Numbered from the stretch's first letter, positions 22,191-37,100 are shown. The stretch: DNA of 64,000 nucleotides from Marisa cornuarietis (GCA_004794655.1 SMMW01000618.1:3038001-3102000), one strand, 5' to 3'. A program made the numbers and translations. The notes: generated from the letters alone by a model not told the origin.

Positions 22191-25100
22191 CTGTGGAAGA
22201 AAAGAAAAAAAATGAAAAAAACCTAATAATTAAATCAAGGTACAGAAAATTAACTTTTTGTATGAGTTTAGTGGAGTGGGTGTAACCCTTTCATAATGCT
22301 TTGAAAACCGAAAAAAAGGAGACAGAAGAGGTTAAACAAAGTATACAAGAAGAATAAATGGACGTTTTTGTGAAGTTATTTATAACGTGAAGTATTCATC
22401 CTTATTGTACCTGGTCTTTGCGTGCGTTTTTGCGGGCCTTCCACATAAATTCGCACATTGCTACGAAGAAGCCTGCCACGACCCCTCCCATGAGGACCAC
22501 GAAGACCCCGCCCACATTCTCGACGCTCAGCTCATTGGCCGAGCCCTTGGGCGGGGTGCTCTCCTGACTGCAGTCCTTCGCCCCTTCCTGTCGCTCCCAC
22601 CATTTCGTCTTGAGCTGATGGATCACCTGATTCTCCGTCAGATGCAAGATTTCTGCCGTGAGGATCTCGCTGTACGGGGAACCTGCAGTCCCAAACGACG
22701 GTTATTAGATAGTGAGAAGGTACCGCTGTGTGGATGCGGTGGAAGACTGTTCGGTTTTGTGTATGTTCGAACATGTGAGCAAAACACCTTAAACCTGCGT
22801 TCAGTAATAAGAAAAGGTGTTTAATAAATAAAACAATATTCTTATTTATCTGTCTCAAAACTTCTTATTATAAAGCATCGAGACCAGTTATCATAACAGC
22901 AGAAGACTTTTTTTTATTGACAGGTTGACAACAAGCACTTACTACGGCAGGCCTTAAGGGCCTTCACCACTCATGCAAAGTTATTGCCCTTTTAAGTGAA
23001 GCGCAAGAGTACTTGTTTTGACAGGACTGGAGTGCCTTTACTACGAATGTACAACAAAGACATCCTGCTAAACAATTACGGCCTAATCTTATCAGACTTC
23101 TAGCATTAGCGCCACCTATACAAAATTGTTTCCCATCGCCGCGAAATGTATGAAGGCTCACTTTGGCCGACGTCCAGTCCTTGGGCTGCACATAAAATTA
23201 TTACCAGTTTTCCGTTAGAGAAATGGGCTTTTATTTCAACGAGTGAATTTTTGTTGTTGTTGCTGTGTTTTTTTATTCTAAGGGAGTAAGGTTTTATTGA
23301 AAACAAATACGAATTCACTCTGATATGCCTCTAATTCTTACAATACTTATGAAATTATTGCCTCTTGCAAATATTTTTTGTCTAAAACAAACGAGCTTTT
23401 AGTTGAAGCAAATGAGTTTGTATTTAAACAAATACGCTTTTAATTTAAGCGACTGATCTTTCTTTCTGACAGGCCACTAGTGCGTGCACTCCCTCTATGA
23501 AACTGTGGTCATATCTACTGATCCAATTGTTTGCTTTAAAATGGATCTTTAGGTCGTTGGGGAGTAGGCGTCGAGGACCGTCTTCCTTGTGGCCAGCGTT
23601 TTTGTGAGGTCTTTCTGACCTTTTTCAGCCCTCTAAGGAGTCATGTATCATGTATTCAACAGGGGCCGTAGTAAGGAAGCACGAGCAAGCCGTACCCCAA
23701 AACAATACGAGGAACGCTTTTTTCCCGTAGTTACGATGCGGTTTTTTAGTACACTACTTCGTGTTTCTTCACCATTGGTCATTTTTTTCACCGCCTGATA
23801 ACTACAGTTGCAGGGGTAAAACAACGTATGATCGGACTGCTTTATAACTTTAGAAACAAGATGATGCCCTTTTCTTGGGTTTCTAATGTTGCCCCAGGTC
23901 AATGACTTGCCTGAGCTCCCAAACTACGGCTTGGGGCAGAACAATGAAAAAGACGGGAATCTTTGAAGAAATATTTGAGCGTTGACGTAGATACACCTGG
24001 AGTACTTACGATACTGAGTGACTGGCGCCTTGTGTCCATTTATTGTCGGACCTAAACCAGATGGCACCGATACTTACCAGACTGAGTAGCTATGCCGTAA
24101 CCTTTAGAGTCCAACCGCCCACCAATGTTCATGAGCTCACAGTTGCGGTGGACAGCGTACTCGACCGCCGTGGACTCGGCCAGATATGCGTAGTTGCCTG
24201 CAAGGACTCTCTTCACGCCATCTGCCGTGGAGTTGACAAATATTTGAGACCCATCCCTCGTGGACATGAAATTCCACATCCGTTTGTACGTTTCAATCTT
24301 GGAGTTCTGTGCGAAATAGAAAATCTTTGTTAAAACTTGTTTTCAGTTTTGTATTTTTTTTTCTTTACTTGCATCTAATTCTTTCTTTTTTTAATGCATG
24401 ACATCACATGCAAATTTCTTATAACGACTTACACTAAAGTTCGCGCATTGTATAATCCATACAGACTATACTCGAAGGGGACTTTGTTGTTTGATAATGC
24501 TAATTACAGACAACATAAACTAATTCAAAGAGACTGGCATAGTTGTGAGAAATGCTGACCGTCATTTGTCCCCGACAAAGCAATGAAAATGAAAATGTTA
24601 CATATAATAAGCCCCTAGTTACTTTCTTGGAGACTGTTTATAACTCTGTATAGCAGCAGTTTTATGGGATACTTTTACGCTACCTATAATAGAAATATAC
24701 AGGCTAGGACTTTCATCTGTGTGAACATATGTCAAAATAAAAGAATTGGATTGAAAACAAGTGAATTTTTTCTCATTTGAATCTTCTTATCGCTTTGAGA
24801 TTTGAAAATCTATCACAGTTCTAATAAACATTCCTCTAACAGAAAGTTGAAGCATACCATTTCTTTATTACAAAACAATCAAGCGAGAGTTTATAAGACA
24901 TAAAAATGTATCTAACAACGCTAAGCACGTCTTCCACGCAACAAATTAAAGATCGGATACAGCTTGTTAAAAAAAGGTAAAAACACAATGTTGATGTCCT
25001 TCGTTTACTTAGCAACACTTTAGCCAGCTTTGATGTGACTACAACATGTCAGAGGAAGCAACACAGCATACGACTTCCACGAGTGTGCTGTCATTCGAAA

Positions 25101-28100
25101 AGTGTCACCCTGGCAAAAAAAAATAGTCACAATGTGGACAAGCCGTGGTCAGTGATGAAGGATTAGCAAAAGATCCTCATGGACGTACCTCGAAGAACCT
25201 GTAGGTGGACCCGCCCCGGTATGTCCCGTACATGACTTTACTCTGCTTGGCGAGGTCCTCAGCCGAGTTTATGTCAGACACCATCCTCTCCACTGTCAGG
25301 AAAGCCGCCAAGTTGGCGGTGTAGGAGGAGATCATGATGAGAGTGAAGAACCACCAGATACCCGCTACAAGGCGGGTGGAGATGGCACGAGGTGCTATCT
25401 CGCATCCTATACACGAATAAATAAAAAAAATCGTTTCTCATCCCAAGACTTTGTATTCCTGCTCATTACCCTTTTCTACCGTCCTTGTTCAAAATGTTTG
25501 TTTTGGAAATATTTGCACATTGTATCAGAAAAATGAGCTTCTACCTGTTCCTTCTTTACTGAACTTTGGGCTGCAAGTCATCGTTGTGGTTGTGAAGGTA
25601 GGTAGGGTGGGGGAAAAGGAGAAAAAAAGAAGGACGTGTAAGCAGATGGAGAAAGAGCAACCCAATATGTTATTAATGTAAAATAACGAGTAGAAAATTA
25701 ATGCTAAACTCCTAAACTGACAACTGACAATTTATGACAAAGGTTAACGAGAAGGGAAACCGTTTCACAGAAAAGAGTTAATACGGTGCAGTAGTCCAAC
25801 CAATCTGCGAGTGGGAAATAAAACTTCAACAGATGACTAGGTAGGAAGCAAACGATATTGGTGACGATGAGATAACTGCCATTAAACATGGCAAGTCACT
25901 GCAGTTGACACAAAGTTGTTTCGCTTAGAAAAAAATGTAATTTTGAGCAAAAGTAAGCCACAGTTATTCGTATTTTAACGCCAGGAAGCATCTTCTTTAC
26001 TTGTCTCCGTCTCTCTGAAACTATCAGCTCTGCCCACTGGTGACATCTATCAGTCTGCAAGTGTGTTCGACTGTTTGTTTGTATAGGTTTGCCTGTCTGG
26101 AGACATCGATCGACAAATGGATGGATAGGAAGACTGACTTGATCTTAGCCTCTGGTTTTATACTTATTTCGCTACCGTTTGACTTGTAAAGAAAATCTCA
26201 ATCCAAAAAGAACCAGCACTGTGAAAAAGACAACTTCTTCTCAACCCACCTTGTTGCATGAGCGAGCCTACAGTGAACCAGAGACTGTTGAGGATGGTAA
26301 ACTGGTTCTCTACCTCATCCGTGTCTGGGTTGCACGGGTGGGGATTACACCATTCGTAAGGACTAAACCGCGCGATGACAAACAGCATAAAGCTAACACA
26401 CAGGTAGGCGGCGATCATGTACACCCACACCTGCAACAGGTACAGTGGCCCCATGTGACATAAAGATTTTTTCTATCTCATATTTTTGTAACTGGCCAAC
26501 AGTAAAAAGTAAGTAACAACTGTTATATTTGTGAGGCGCTGAAGGCACTGATTTATATTATTATTTTTGTAAGGTTGTAGTCAGATTAAGCTAATTGTTT
26601 CTAAATATAGCTTGTAAATTTCTGACATGTATATAAATGCGATATATTTATGTAGATATGCACATGTTGTATTGTCTATATTTCTATCTCTGAAGGCCTC
26701 GATGGGTTTTTTTCAATCGCTCTTTCTCTTACCTGTTTTTTATCATGTTCTTTTGTATATACATGCATAGTTTATCTTTTCCCAGTGAAAATAGCCATTG
26801 GCAGTTTAGTAAAGTTTTAATTCAACTCAAATTTCAAACTCATTTTTTCTCAGGTAATCGTTATCACTTGGACTATTTTAATAAAACTTTCTTTGCGCTT
26901 TATGGTAAATAACTGCGAGATGGACATCGATGTTACCTCAATGGAAAGAGGTGACAGGAAGGAGAACAAGTCGGGTGGCTTGGGCTTAGGTTTCCGATAC
27001 AAGATGGTGATTCCCAAGGTGAGGAAAGGTTTTGTGAAATCAACGTCCCTTTCTCGTTCATGTGTGATCGTCATTCCGCCCAGACCCAGATCTGCTTTCT
27101 GTAACAAAAGTAAACCCAGAATTATTTTAAAGCCAGACACGAATACAATACAATACATTACAATACAATACAACTTTTTATAACGTCCTGATAGACGAAA
27201 AAAATACGATAACTGGTCATCGATTTTAATAAATGTAACTGCTGAACAGATAAATCACTGACTGGCATAAACCAGAGTAAATATGAGGAGCCTGAAAAAT
27301 AAACATTGATTAGAAAAACAGTTAACTCTGAGGGAAAACTACATCGTGGATCGAACATCTGAGTCAGGCATTAAGCAAGAGTTTGTGAGGAAAACGGATA
27401 AAAATGGATGCATTTGATGTTAAGGACATGTTAAGGATTATTTCTGAAGTCTCAGATATGAGCTTCCAGTCCCTGGGTGAGGATTAGGCACTGATTGTGC
27501 CTTTTCATACATCAAACCATGCAGATTAGGAGTTGAGGAAAGACTAGTTTATCCGCCATCTTATTAAAAAGTTACCCAACATAACAGTTTTCTGTTGCAG
27601 TAATATCGCCCTTGTTGTCAATCGTACTAAACAAATATATGAAGAGAAAACAGGGGATGTTCGCACGTAAAATCGTGACTTCACCAAAGACAGTGACTGT
27701 GGATTAATCTCGCTTCCAAAGAGAGATAATTTGTTTAAAAGTTGTTATTTGCTACTGAAGCTTGCATGTCGGTAAACGATGTTGAATGGTTTGGTCATTT
27801 TATACAGTTAAGTATGTAGGTGTACAACCAGGCCTTTCCATCTTACTAATCAAAGTAAGGAAAGTTGGTTCCTCCAGGTTTCCGATTTCGCGGTATCGAC
27901 ATTTGTGAGGAGTTAGCTCCTCTTGAGGCATAAGGCAGACAAGGTCTCCAGACCACACTGATCATAGAGAAGCAGTGGTGATTGGCAAACAGGTTTGCCT
28001 CCCTTTCTCTCGGAGAAGGGTCATGACACACGGACCTGTTTACGCCGATGTTCTTTCCTGTCAGCTCGTAAAAAGTCGTAAAATGTCGTGAAATCCTTGA

Positions 28101-31100
28101 ACAAAGAAGCCGATAAAAATGGCCGCTCTCGAAATTTCGCACCACATCTAGTCTTCGCGATTAACCTCGGTGATCTTTCCTTACACCCTTGTGTTAGAGT
28201 TTGTCATGCAAGATCTACATTAGTGTTGCGTATAGTACAATCGGATTCAGGTACTTGTATTCAGATACCCGTATTCACAACTACTGTGTGCGGTGACGAC
28301 GAGGTTTTACGAGGAGCTCAAACCCCGCAGGTCAACGGCCATGAACTTATGTCCTTGACTGCTTTTCCGCGGTAAGTCCTCTTATAGCGAGGCGTAACTC
28401 ATTTTCAACTCAAATAATGTGCTTTTAAAATAGTAATGCTACAAGTATCAGAATAGTAGCAGGTTTCATATAATTTTTGGAATGGCGACATTTATTATGA
28501 CTTTTAGAGCTTTTAATAAGAATGGTGTCGAAGGTTACTCTTCCTTGTTATCTTGTAGACACCTACTGTAGGCACTTATTAAAAAGTTTTTATTTGTAAA
28601 CAACTATGCATACTCAGATCCCAGATGTTGCTCGAGCTTGCTGGGGGGGAAGATGAATGATAGGGTGTTGAACATATGTTGGTGATGCAGGTGCTCCAAA
28701 TAGTAACTACGAACGGGGGACCGGACCTTTCTTAATGTACATTTTTACTTTATGCCATTACTCCTTAGGGTAAGTCTACTTATAAAGTTATCGCTGCTAG
28801 CTTTATTTCTGTAATTTTTGACACACTTTGTATAGAAATGAACGCAACACTTGTTAGGGACCACTAAAAAGTACATCGAGTGCGCATGTCTCCTACCTTG
28901 CTGGTGAGTTCACCCATGACCCCGCTCCAGGTTCCGTTTTCAAGATGTCCGTAGTTGGGGACCTTGTACAAGGTAAAATTGAAGCCCTTTACCTGGGAGA
29001 TTTTTTCCAGGAGGTCCACGCAGAAACCTCTGAAGCCTAGAGGGTGGCTTTTGTCCTGAATCACATAGGGTGGTTCCTGCGTAAGGAAACCAGGGAATAG
29101 TTAGCAGCGAACTAGGAAAGTTTGAGTCCCAAAAGAAATTCCATCACTTGTACGCCACACTACATTTAACAGACTGGAAAACACTTTATGAAACTGTCTA
29201 AATTCAAAATAAAATTTGAATCTGCTAAGACGAAGAAACACTAAGAATAAAGGAGAAATAAAACACATGCAAACGTTATTATTTTTTTTTCAAAACAGAT
29301 GTCCATTATTGAAAACTTTGTAAACAAAAGCAATAATAATCACGGTAGTTTAGCCTGATGCTAATTTTGGAAAAAAAACTATAGGTAATAACTAAATTCT
29401 AAAGTGATACAAAATATGTGAATGATTTCTTTTCCTGAACTGTCTTAATTAAGTAAACACACATTTTAAAAATATATTAAGACAGTTTTTTTCACTCTGC
29501 TAACACAAACACTTTCCAGCATCTATGTACATACCTAGACGTCCAGTGTTAAGTACATAGTTTTTCTTTGATGTTTGTATCGATAATTCAAAATTTTGGT
29601 CTGATATAATTTTAATGGACTGTATCGAAAACATCAACGCTGTTCACTTACTTCAACAACAGCCACTCTCAGTGTCTTGTTGGCAAGCGCCTTTTCAACA
29701 TCTTTGATGAACTGCTCTCTTGTCTCCGTTACATTCAATCCAAGTAAACGGTCCCAGGTTCCATACTGAAAAAGACACAAGTTAACGAGAGACCTTAAGC
29801 CAAAGTAATGAAAACATTTGTGTGAACATATGTGACAAACGGCTGTGTGAACATATGTGACAAACGGGTGTGTGAAACAGGGTGACAAACCTTTCTCGCG
29901 TACACACATACGGCTAAACATAAGTGAAATTATGCCATGACAGTTGTCAATATAACCGATGTCACGCAAGTAACAAAAGTCCCAAAGTGATTATCGTATA
30001 AATACATATTCACACACTTGGCTAACACCGAACTAATAACATTCGTTAGGTATGTTATTCGCCTCAATTTTTTTCAAATGACAGAATATATTCACACAGA
30101 CATTTATTTCAAGAAAAAGAGACTACGATTTGCCTAAGACATTTTGCCGACAATATGAAGGAAGAGAGATATATGGTAAGTATGTGATCACCTTCCTCAG
30201 GCCACCTTGCTTCAGATGCAGAAGGTCCAGTTTAAAATCGTAGCGCTCTCCGTTTTCATACCGAATTCGACCAGACAGTCCCTCAAAGTCCATCTGAAGA
30301 ACAAAAATGATGGAGTCGCTTAAAAGATGAGTAAAACTAGAGCAGCGGTAGTCACATTTATTTAAATCATGGACAGAAAAAGCGAGGAAGAGAGCGAAAA
30401 GGTATATTAAGAGGAAACAAAGAAAAAGAATAAGAGGGAGAGAGGGGAGAGGTGGAAGAGCAAGTAACATAGAGTGAATCACAACAAAGCATTCTGCGCT
30501 GTTCACGGGTGCCACATTCAGACTGACAGAGAGACAATAGCGGGATGGAGACGAATTTAGGAGAGGAGACCAGACCCTTTGTACTTTGTACGGTTCGAGA
30601 AGGAAGAAAGAGAAAGACAGACAGAGGGAGATAGTGTTTGCGCGTGTTTTACTTTTGCTGTTGTGCATACTTCGTGTGATAAATGTGCAATTATGTGTTT
30701 GTATGTGCGATGATAATATTGGTCGTTTTTGGAAGCCCAACACCAATTTTTTTGCCGAAGGGGTCAAGATCTCCTTAACAATCGAGATAATTTCTCTCAA
30801 AATAGACCCTTTACCTTTTCTCCGCATGTCAAGACACTCGTATGACACACCCAAAATCAAAATGTTACACAAAGACTCAGAACTATGTTCCGCCACAGTA
30901 AACTTGTTTCCAGGAAGAAGACTTTCCGAGGTACCTTCCGCAAAGTTAAACAAAGTGCTCTAAACTGTACGATGGCGATAAATACTATTTTTAATATAAG
31001 AGGAAGTCGAGATCTTTGACAAAGAAAAGGGGTTGATTTTGTCAGATGACACGTGGAACTCAAAAACAAAACTACTTACAGATTTCATGTAGTTGAGAAG

Positions 31101-34100
31101 ACTGTTGCCATGGCGCCAGGTGTAGATCTTGTCGCAGGACAACTGCATTGTGTCCACGTCCTGAGCTTGCGAGTAGTCGTGCAGGGCGCGCGCAAATAAG
31201 TTGACGGCGTCGTAGGCAAGAGCTGTTTCCGTCTGTAGGACCAGGAAGAAATCAAAGAACTAGTATGAAAGGGCATGTCTATGGACTATAACACACTTGG
31301 TGTGTGTGTGTGGGGGGGGGGAGGGTTGAGGCGTGTAGGGTGCGCGTACCTTAATGCATGCGTGTGTGTGCGCGCGCACTTAAATGTATGTGCAGACGTA
31401 TACATTAGAGTTAATGTGATGAATACAACTAAAAAAGTAAAAAATACATTGAACATGCAGCAGCTTCACATAGAATGCAACATTACCAACTAAATATTTA
31501 CGGCATGCAAGCTCAACACTATCGCTTATGATCCCTCTATATGACCCTATCTCGTTTTCAGTGTGTATGAAACGAAGCAAATGAAAACGCTGGCAAAAAT
31601 TACAACATCAAAACGAAGTAAGAAGTAATATTGCACCGAGGAGTCTTCTAATCAGTCAGACTGACTGTTTGCCTGAAAAAGTATTTTAGGTCGTCCACCC
31701 GCAGTCTGTTTTTATTCGTTAATTGAACATACTGTTATGGTTAACTTTAATTCAGTGTTAAAAAGTCCTACACATGTACAAATATAAATTAATCTTTGTC
31801 TTTTTTTGACATGGTAGACAAAACAGTGCTGTTAAATTTATTTAAACTCAATGGTGCTGCTGACAGCGGTATGGAGAGTGTTGTCCTTACCAACATCCCT
31901 CCCCAGACAGACTGGTCAGCACTTAGCAAAGCCGAAGGTACACCTGTGTCTTTTTCATGTACAAGTTGAATTGAATCGGCGACTGCTACAATCTTTGTTA
32001 TGTACGAATATCAAGTCTCCTGTGATGCACACATGATACGCCCTTTGTGATGTACAATTAATTCAACCTTTATGATGAAAAGTGTGTCGCCATTAATGTA
32101 TAAATAGTTTGTCCTTTGTGATGGATGAATAATTCGACCATTATGATGAACGAGTAATGCGCCCTTTGTCATGTACAAAACGTTCGACCTTTATAATGTA
32201 CGAATACTGAGTATTTATCATGTACGAAATTTAATATTTGACCGTTTTGGTGTATGAACACCTCGTCCTGCATGAAGAACGAATATCTCGTGCTGTGTGA
32301 TGTACAAATAATTTGGTCTGTATAATGTATTAATAATGTGTGCTTTGTGATCTACCAATATTATGTCGTTGACGATGTACAAAAGTTTCGTCCCTTGTAC
32401 GGATACTAGGCCCTATCTTATAAATGAATAAATTATGTCCTTGGTGATATTCCAATACTACGTGCAACAGGACGTAGGAATAACTACGTTATTTGTAATG
32501 TACAAATATTATGGGCTTTATAATGTCCCGAAAACATTCCCTTTATGACCGACTGCCAAAGTCCTTGTTAATGTGCAAACAGTACGTCCTTTGTACTGCA
32601 CCAATATAATATTTTTGTGATATCTAGACTTATAGGAGTTCTAACCGACCCAAATCTAATAATAAATAGTAATAAATGTGATAGTTTTGTGCATTTAACA
32701 CATTAAACTTCAACAACGATAAATATAGAAATAAATATGATTGAAACGTGTTTCGAAAAGAAGGAAAACGGTGGAATATAATGAAAAATGCAAATAACAG
32801 GAAGACGAAAAAAACAACATCAATAAAATTAAAAAGATAAAAATACGTGTCTCATTACAACACAAAGAGACGTTAAAATCACGTTGATGTGACTGGTTCA
32901 TCATACCGACATCGAGTCATTTGTATCATTTCTGATGCCCTAGTGCAGATTCCAAGAGGAAGCATTAGGAGAAAAAAAATCACAAATTACAAAATTTGAG
33001 AATTTAGCAGTTTTTTTAAAACCCTGTCCTTAATGTTCAACAGCGTTACCTACGTTATATTGACATAAAAGAAAAACAAACAAATCAAAGGAACTGGATT
33101 TTGTAGCCAATGACCGTTTTGTTTTGACAAGGTAAGGTAAAGGTAAAGGCCATCCCATAACCTTTTTCAGGTCGTTGGGGAGTGAGGTGTTAGAGACCTC
33201 ACTTTTCTAAGGGCTAGAGACAATCTCCTCTCCCTCGCTGCCTTACCTTCCCCAACCCTCTAAGGAGTCAAGTACCCTTTCCCGTTAGCTGGGTCGACTG
33301 GGGGAAGTTTGCTGCGCTTATCGGGAATTGAACCAGCACGCTCTCGGTTCGGACGCCAGCCCTCTAACCACCGGCCTTCTGAGCGAGAGGCGAGGATGTC
33401 ATGAGATGTTTTCATGGAGGCTCATGTTATGCTTAGCCCTTGGGGGAGGGGAGAGTTATTGCTTTGACTGCACGTATGTTTTATAACTTAATTATTTTGA
33501 CTGTTCCTGAAGCATCGTCATTTTTTATTATTAAAAAAGGTGCCATAGCTGCGGCACTGACAGCGTGTTCAGGTCACAGTGATCGTGCTGGTAACTGGCA
33601 GCACATTTGGCAATAATTCTGTATCATAAATAATAATAATAATAATAACCGAGAAAAAGAAGAGCAGTTCTGACTGGTTGTCTCGATCCTCATATCTTAC
33701 CAGGCTCCCCCTCCCCCGACTCCCTCGTCCCACGTTGTTGCAGAACGGATTGTCCCTGAACTCTATGTAGATCATATAGTGTCTTCACGACCCCTATCAC
33801 TTGTGCTGGACGATCGGTGGTGAGACGACTAGCTGGGATTGTACTTGTCAAAACGGTAATAGCAGCTTAATGAATACCATTAATTTGTATTTTCTTTTTT
33901 AAGGTTTGTGCAATGCACAGTCTCCTGTGTAATTTCAGATTTACCTTCGTGCCATTTATGCTAAAACATCGCCATTTTCTCACCGATGTAGGTGCCCATT
34001 GAAATACAAATCGCAAGGCAGGTAAAATCCTATTTTCAAATATCAATCACTTTGTATACAAAGGTAGAGGATGGCTTCTTAAAATTATTTATATTACAAA

Positions 34101-37100
34101 GAGTTCGTGTTTATTTTGAAAACGATCAAAAGCGACTTCATACAAAAATTAAAAATGGTCATAAAGTACAGAAATAACCATGACCATGTTATGCAGACAA
34201 AAAGAAGAGTCTTTGAAGTATGCACATTAGTGTTGTGTCTTAATTAAAAAAAGAACACCGCCTGATTTCTCAATATTTTTATTTTAAATACCCCCTCCCC
34301 CCAAAAAAGCGAAGAAATTATGTTCAAAGACAAAGGGCACTGTAACCAGTTTCCTGAAAATATACCGTTAGCGACGAGGATTTGATAATAACTTATAGGT
34401 AATGACGCAGGTTATGACTTATTATAATGGGTGAACGAAGGGTGATCACTTGTTTTAATGGCTTACAGAAGAATGATGACTTGTTAAACTTGATTTTTTT
34501 ATAAAAGAGAGATCGCTTGTTATAATAGATTATTAGAGAGAGATGGCTTGCTATAATGGATTATAGATGTCTGACGCCTCCATCAAGAGACAAGATAATT
34601 GCCATCAACAACTCTTACATGCGGAAAAGGTAAAGGTAGACACAGAAAAACAGAACACAAGAGCAAGAAATAGGGGTGGGGAAGAAGAATAGAGCAATGG
34701 CACCATTATTTCATCTACGGACACTTTGCCCCCAGGGTGAACACGTACATCGTGAAGGGGCAATTAGCATTCTAAGTTTACCTCGATCTCAGTATACTCC
34801 CTCAGAGGAGTGCTGGCCCCGTGCTGGGACATGATGAGCCACTCCGTTCTGATGTCCACCACGCGAGGGATGTCGGGATCGATCAGACGGTACGCCGTGA
34901 TGTTCGGCCCGCCATGTCTGAAGTCATCTAGATCAACGAGGCCCATATCCTTTGGGGAAGAAGAGAGAAAAGAAAGTCATAAAAATTGTGAAACAAATGA
35001 ATGTCAATGCATCTAATGCCAGAATTTGGATCATTGCTAGAGTGGGAAAACTCGAACCTTTACATCAACTCCCTGGGAGGTAATATCTAAACAACAATAG
35101 ATTATGTGCACTAATGTTAAACATTTTTTCTTTCAAACCAATCTTCTAAAACAGAAATTATAACTAATTCTTTACAATTCAGTGGAGTATGTGTAGTCTA
35201 AAACCCTTGTTAACTGTCTAATTACAAAAAAGTCAACTTCAAACTGCAAAGAGTTAAAATGACAAACATATCTTGACTTCGTTTACTTAAAGTATAAAAT
35301 TAAAATTGACATTACAGCAACAAGATGATTGCCTGGATGAGGGGGAGGGGAACATATTAGCAATGATTGTTGTCTGATTGTTTACATCTCGGCAGACGCA
35401 GTCCCATCATCCCTTAGTTTCAGATACAGAATTCTGACATAACTAGTAAACCCTACCTCTTATCAGTCTTATTCTAGTAAGTAATTGTGAAGCAAAGTCA
35501 GCATCTACTTAGCTTTGATATAACCAAGAGGTAATGTCTCACCAATATTGTTTTTACAAGTTTCCTAATATCACTCGAATGTTGATTATTGATTATTCTC
35601 TCTTACAGTACCCCTCCGACAGAATTAATGTTTATGTTTACAATACATGATTACACGATCATTAATTTTACAGCATGACTCCATGGTCTGTATTTGTTTC
35701 AGGTTACTCACCAGGGTGGTGAAGAAGTAATGAAACGTTGCCGAGATCATGCTAACCTTCAGTGCCTGAAAAGTGGGGAAAAAATATTAAGACAAAATAG
35801 ATAAAGGCTATAGTCTGACACTGATATAAAGTAAACTTGCATGAAATGCATAAAACTTTAATATGAAAACTTGAAGGAAAAACAAGAGAATAAACAAATG
35901 AATCCTTTAGTACAAGAAAGGACATAACGGAGACAAAATAAAAACAATGAATGAATCCTAAGCTGTCAAAAAAAAAAAAAAAGAAGAAGAAGAGGAAGAG
36001 GAAGAAGAAAAAGGAAAAGAAGAAGAAGATTAGTAGTACAATCTATTACTAACTGTCTTTAGTTTAAGTTTACGACTGATTTTACATTAACATCGGATAC
36101 GGCTAATTATTATTATTACTACTATTTGCGACCTGTTTTCGGTAAATAAAGGAGCCAACCAAAGAATCAATAAATGTCAATGAAATAATCTATCGATGAA
36201 TAGATAAATCGATCCCTAGGTCGACAAAGCAATAAAATAATAATAAAATAATCATCTAAGGTGCCACAGGTTAATGAATAAATCAAGTAAAAGGAATTGG
36301 TCTTACTTACTGCGTACAAAAGTTTCCGAACTTTATCAACCTTACAGTCAACGACAAAGCGGGTCTCGCCCCTGTCTTTGAGATCCTTTAGAATGGTGAC
36401 GTAGTCGTTGTCTACCAGCTGCAGTTTGCGCACCGTGATCTGCGCAGGCGTGGTTTCTGCTGCTTTCAGCACTTCCTGTAGTCGCGTCAGACCTGAGCAC
36501 ACGTTACAACAACATAAAAAGCCTCGTACAAACCATGGAAAGGACGGAAAACAAAATAGCAAACAATAACATTGGAAGTCAGGAAATAGAGAGAAAAAAG
36601 TCAACTTTTTGCTCTTCCCTCTCTCTCTCTCTCTCTCTCTCTGTGTGTACAAACTCAAAGATCAAGAGAGAGAACAACAGACAGAATCTATAGTTAGGTG
36701 AGCACTAAATGTCCAGGTCTAAATATAATCGTTAAATATATTCCGAGTATTAAAACTTTCCTAAGGGCATTATTGCTCCCAAATAGTAGGTCTTTGTCGC
36801 AGACAACAGCTTTATGTTCAAATGTATCAGTTACTACTACTATATACTGTATATATATACTGTTTTGTCTCTACTTACCTCCAAATAGGGACTCGTAGTA
36901 TAAAAAATTGGGCAGACCGTTTAGATGTCAGGTTTATGTTCTGACCATTCGAAATATGAAAGATATTTTTTCCTGTCGTTCATTTGAATAACTGGTAATG
37001 AAGTGTGTATCGACTACGTTAAAAAAAACAAATCATTTTATTACTTGGTTTGAGTAGTCGTTCGTTTCGCAAAACAATATTTTACGCCGTTTATTAAATG

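Larger units (their letters stand above)
29077..30191 (-). other. Gene B introns around the 29652-29765 exon
   Basis: Two short introns (575 and 426 bp). The second contains a small tandem repeat at 29819-29890. The first is AT-rich with nothing recognised. Confidence 0.75.
31233..34781 (-). other. Gene B intron, 3.5 kb, with minisatellite and SINE
   Basis: It contains a degenerate minisatellite at about 31985-32630 and a tRNA-derived SINE at 33131-33385. The remainder is AT-rich, with a short ATA/ATT run at about 33627-33650. Confidence 0.75.

Noticed and set aside
22387..22824. 145-codon + strand frame opposite gene B's M4 exon
   Set aside because: It is the shadow of a confirmed exon; no family match.
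30123..30953. 276-codon open frame on the - strand, the longest in the window
   Set aside because: Only 30192-30293 is receptor sequence, and it is preceded by a good splice acceptor. The rest is intron read-through with no family similarity.
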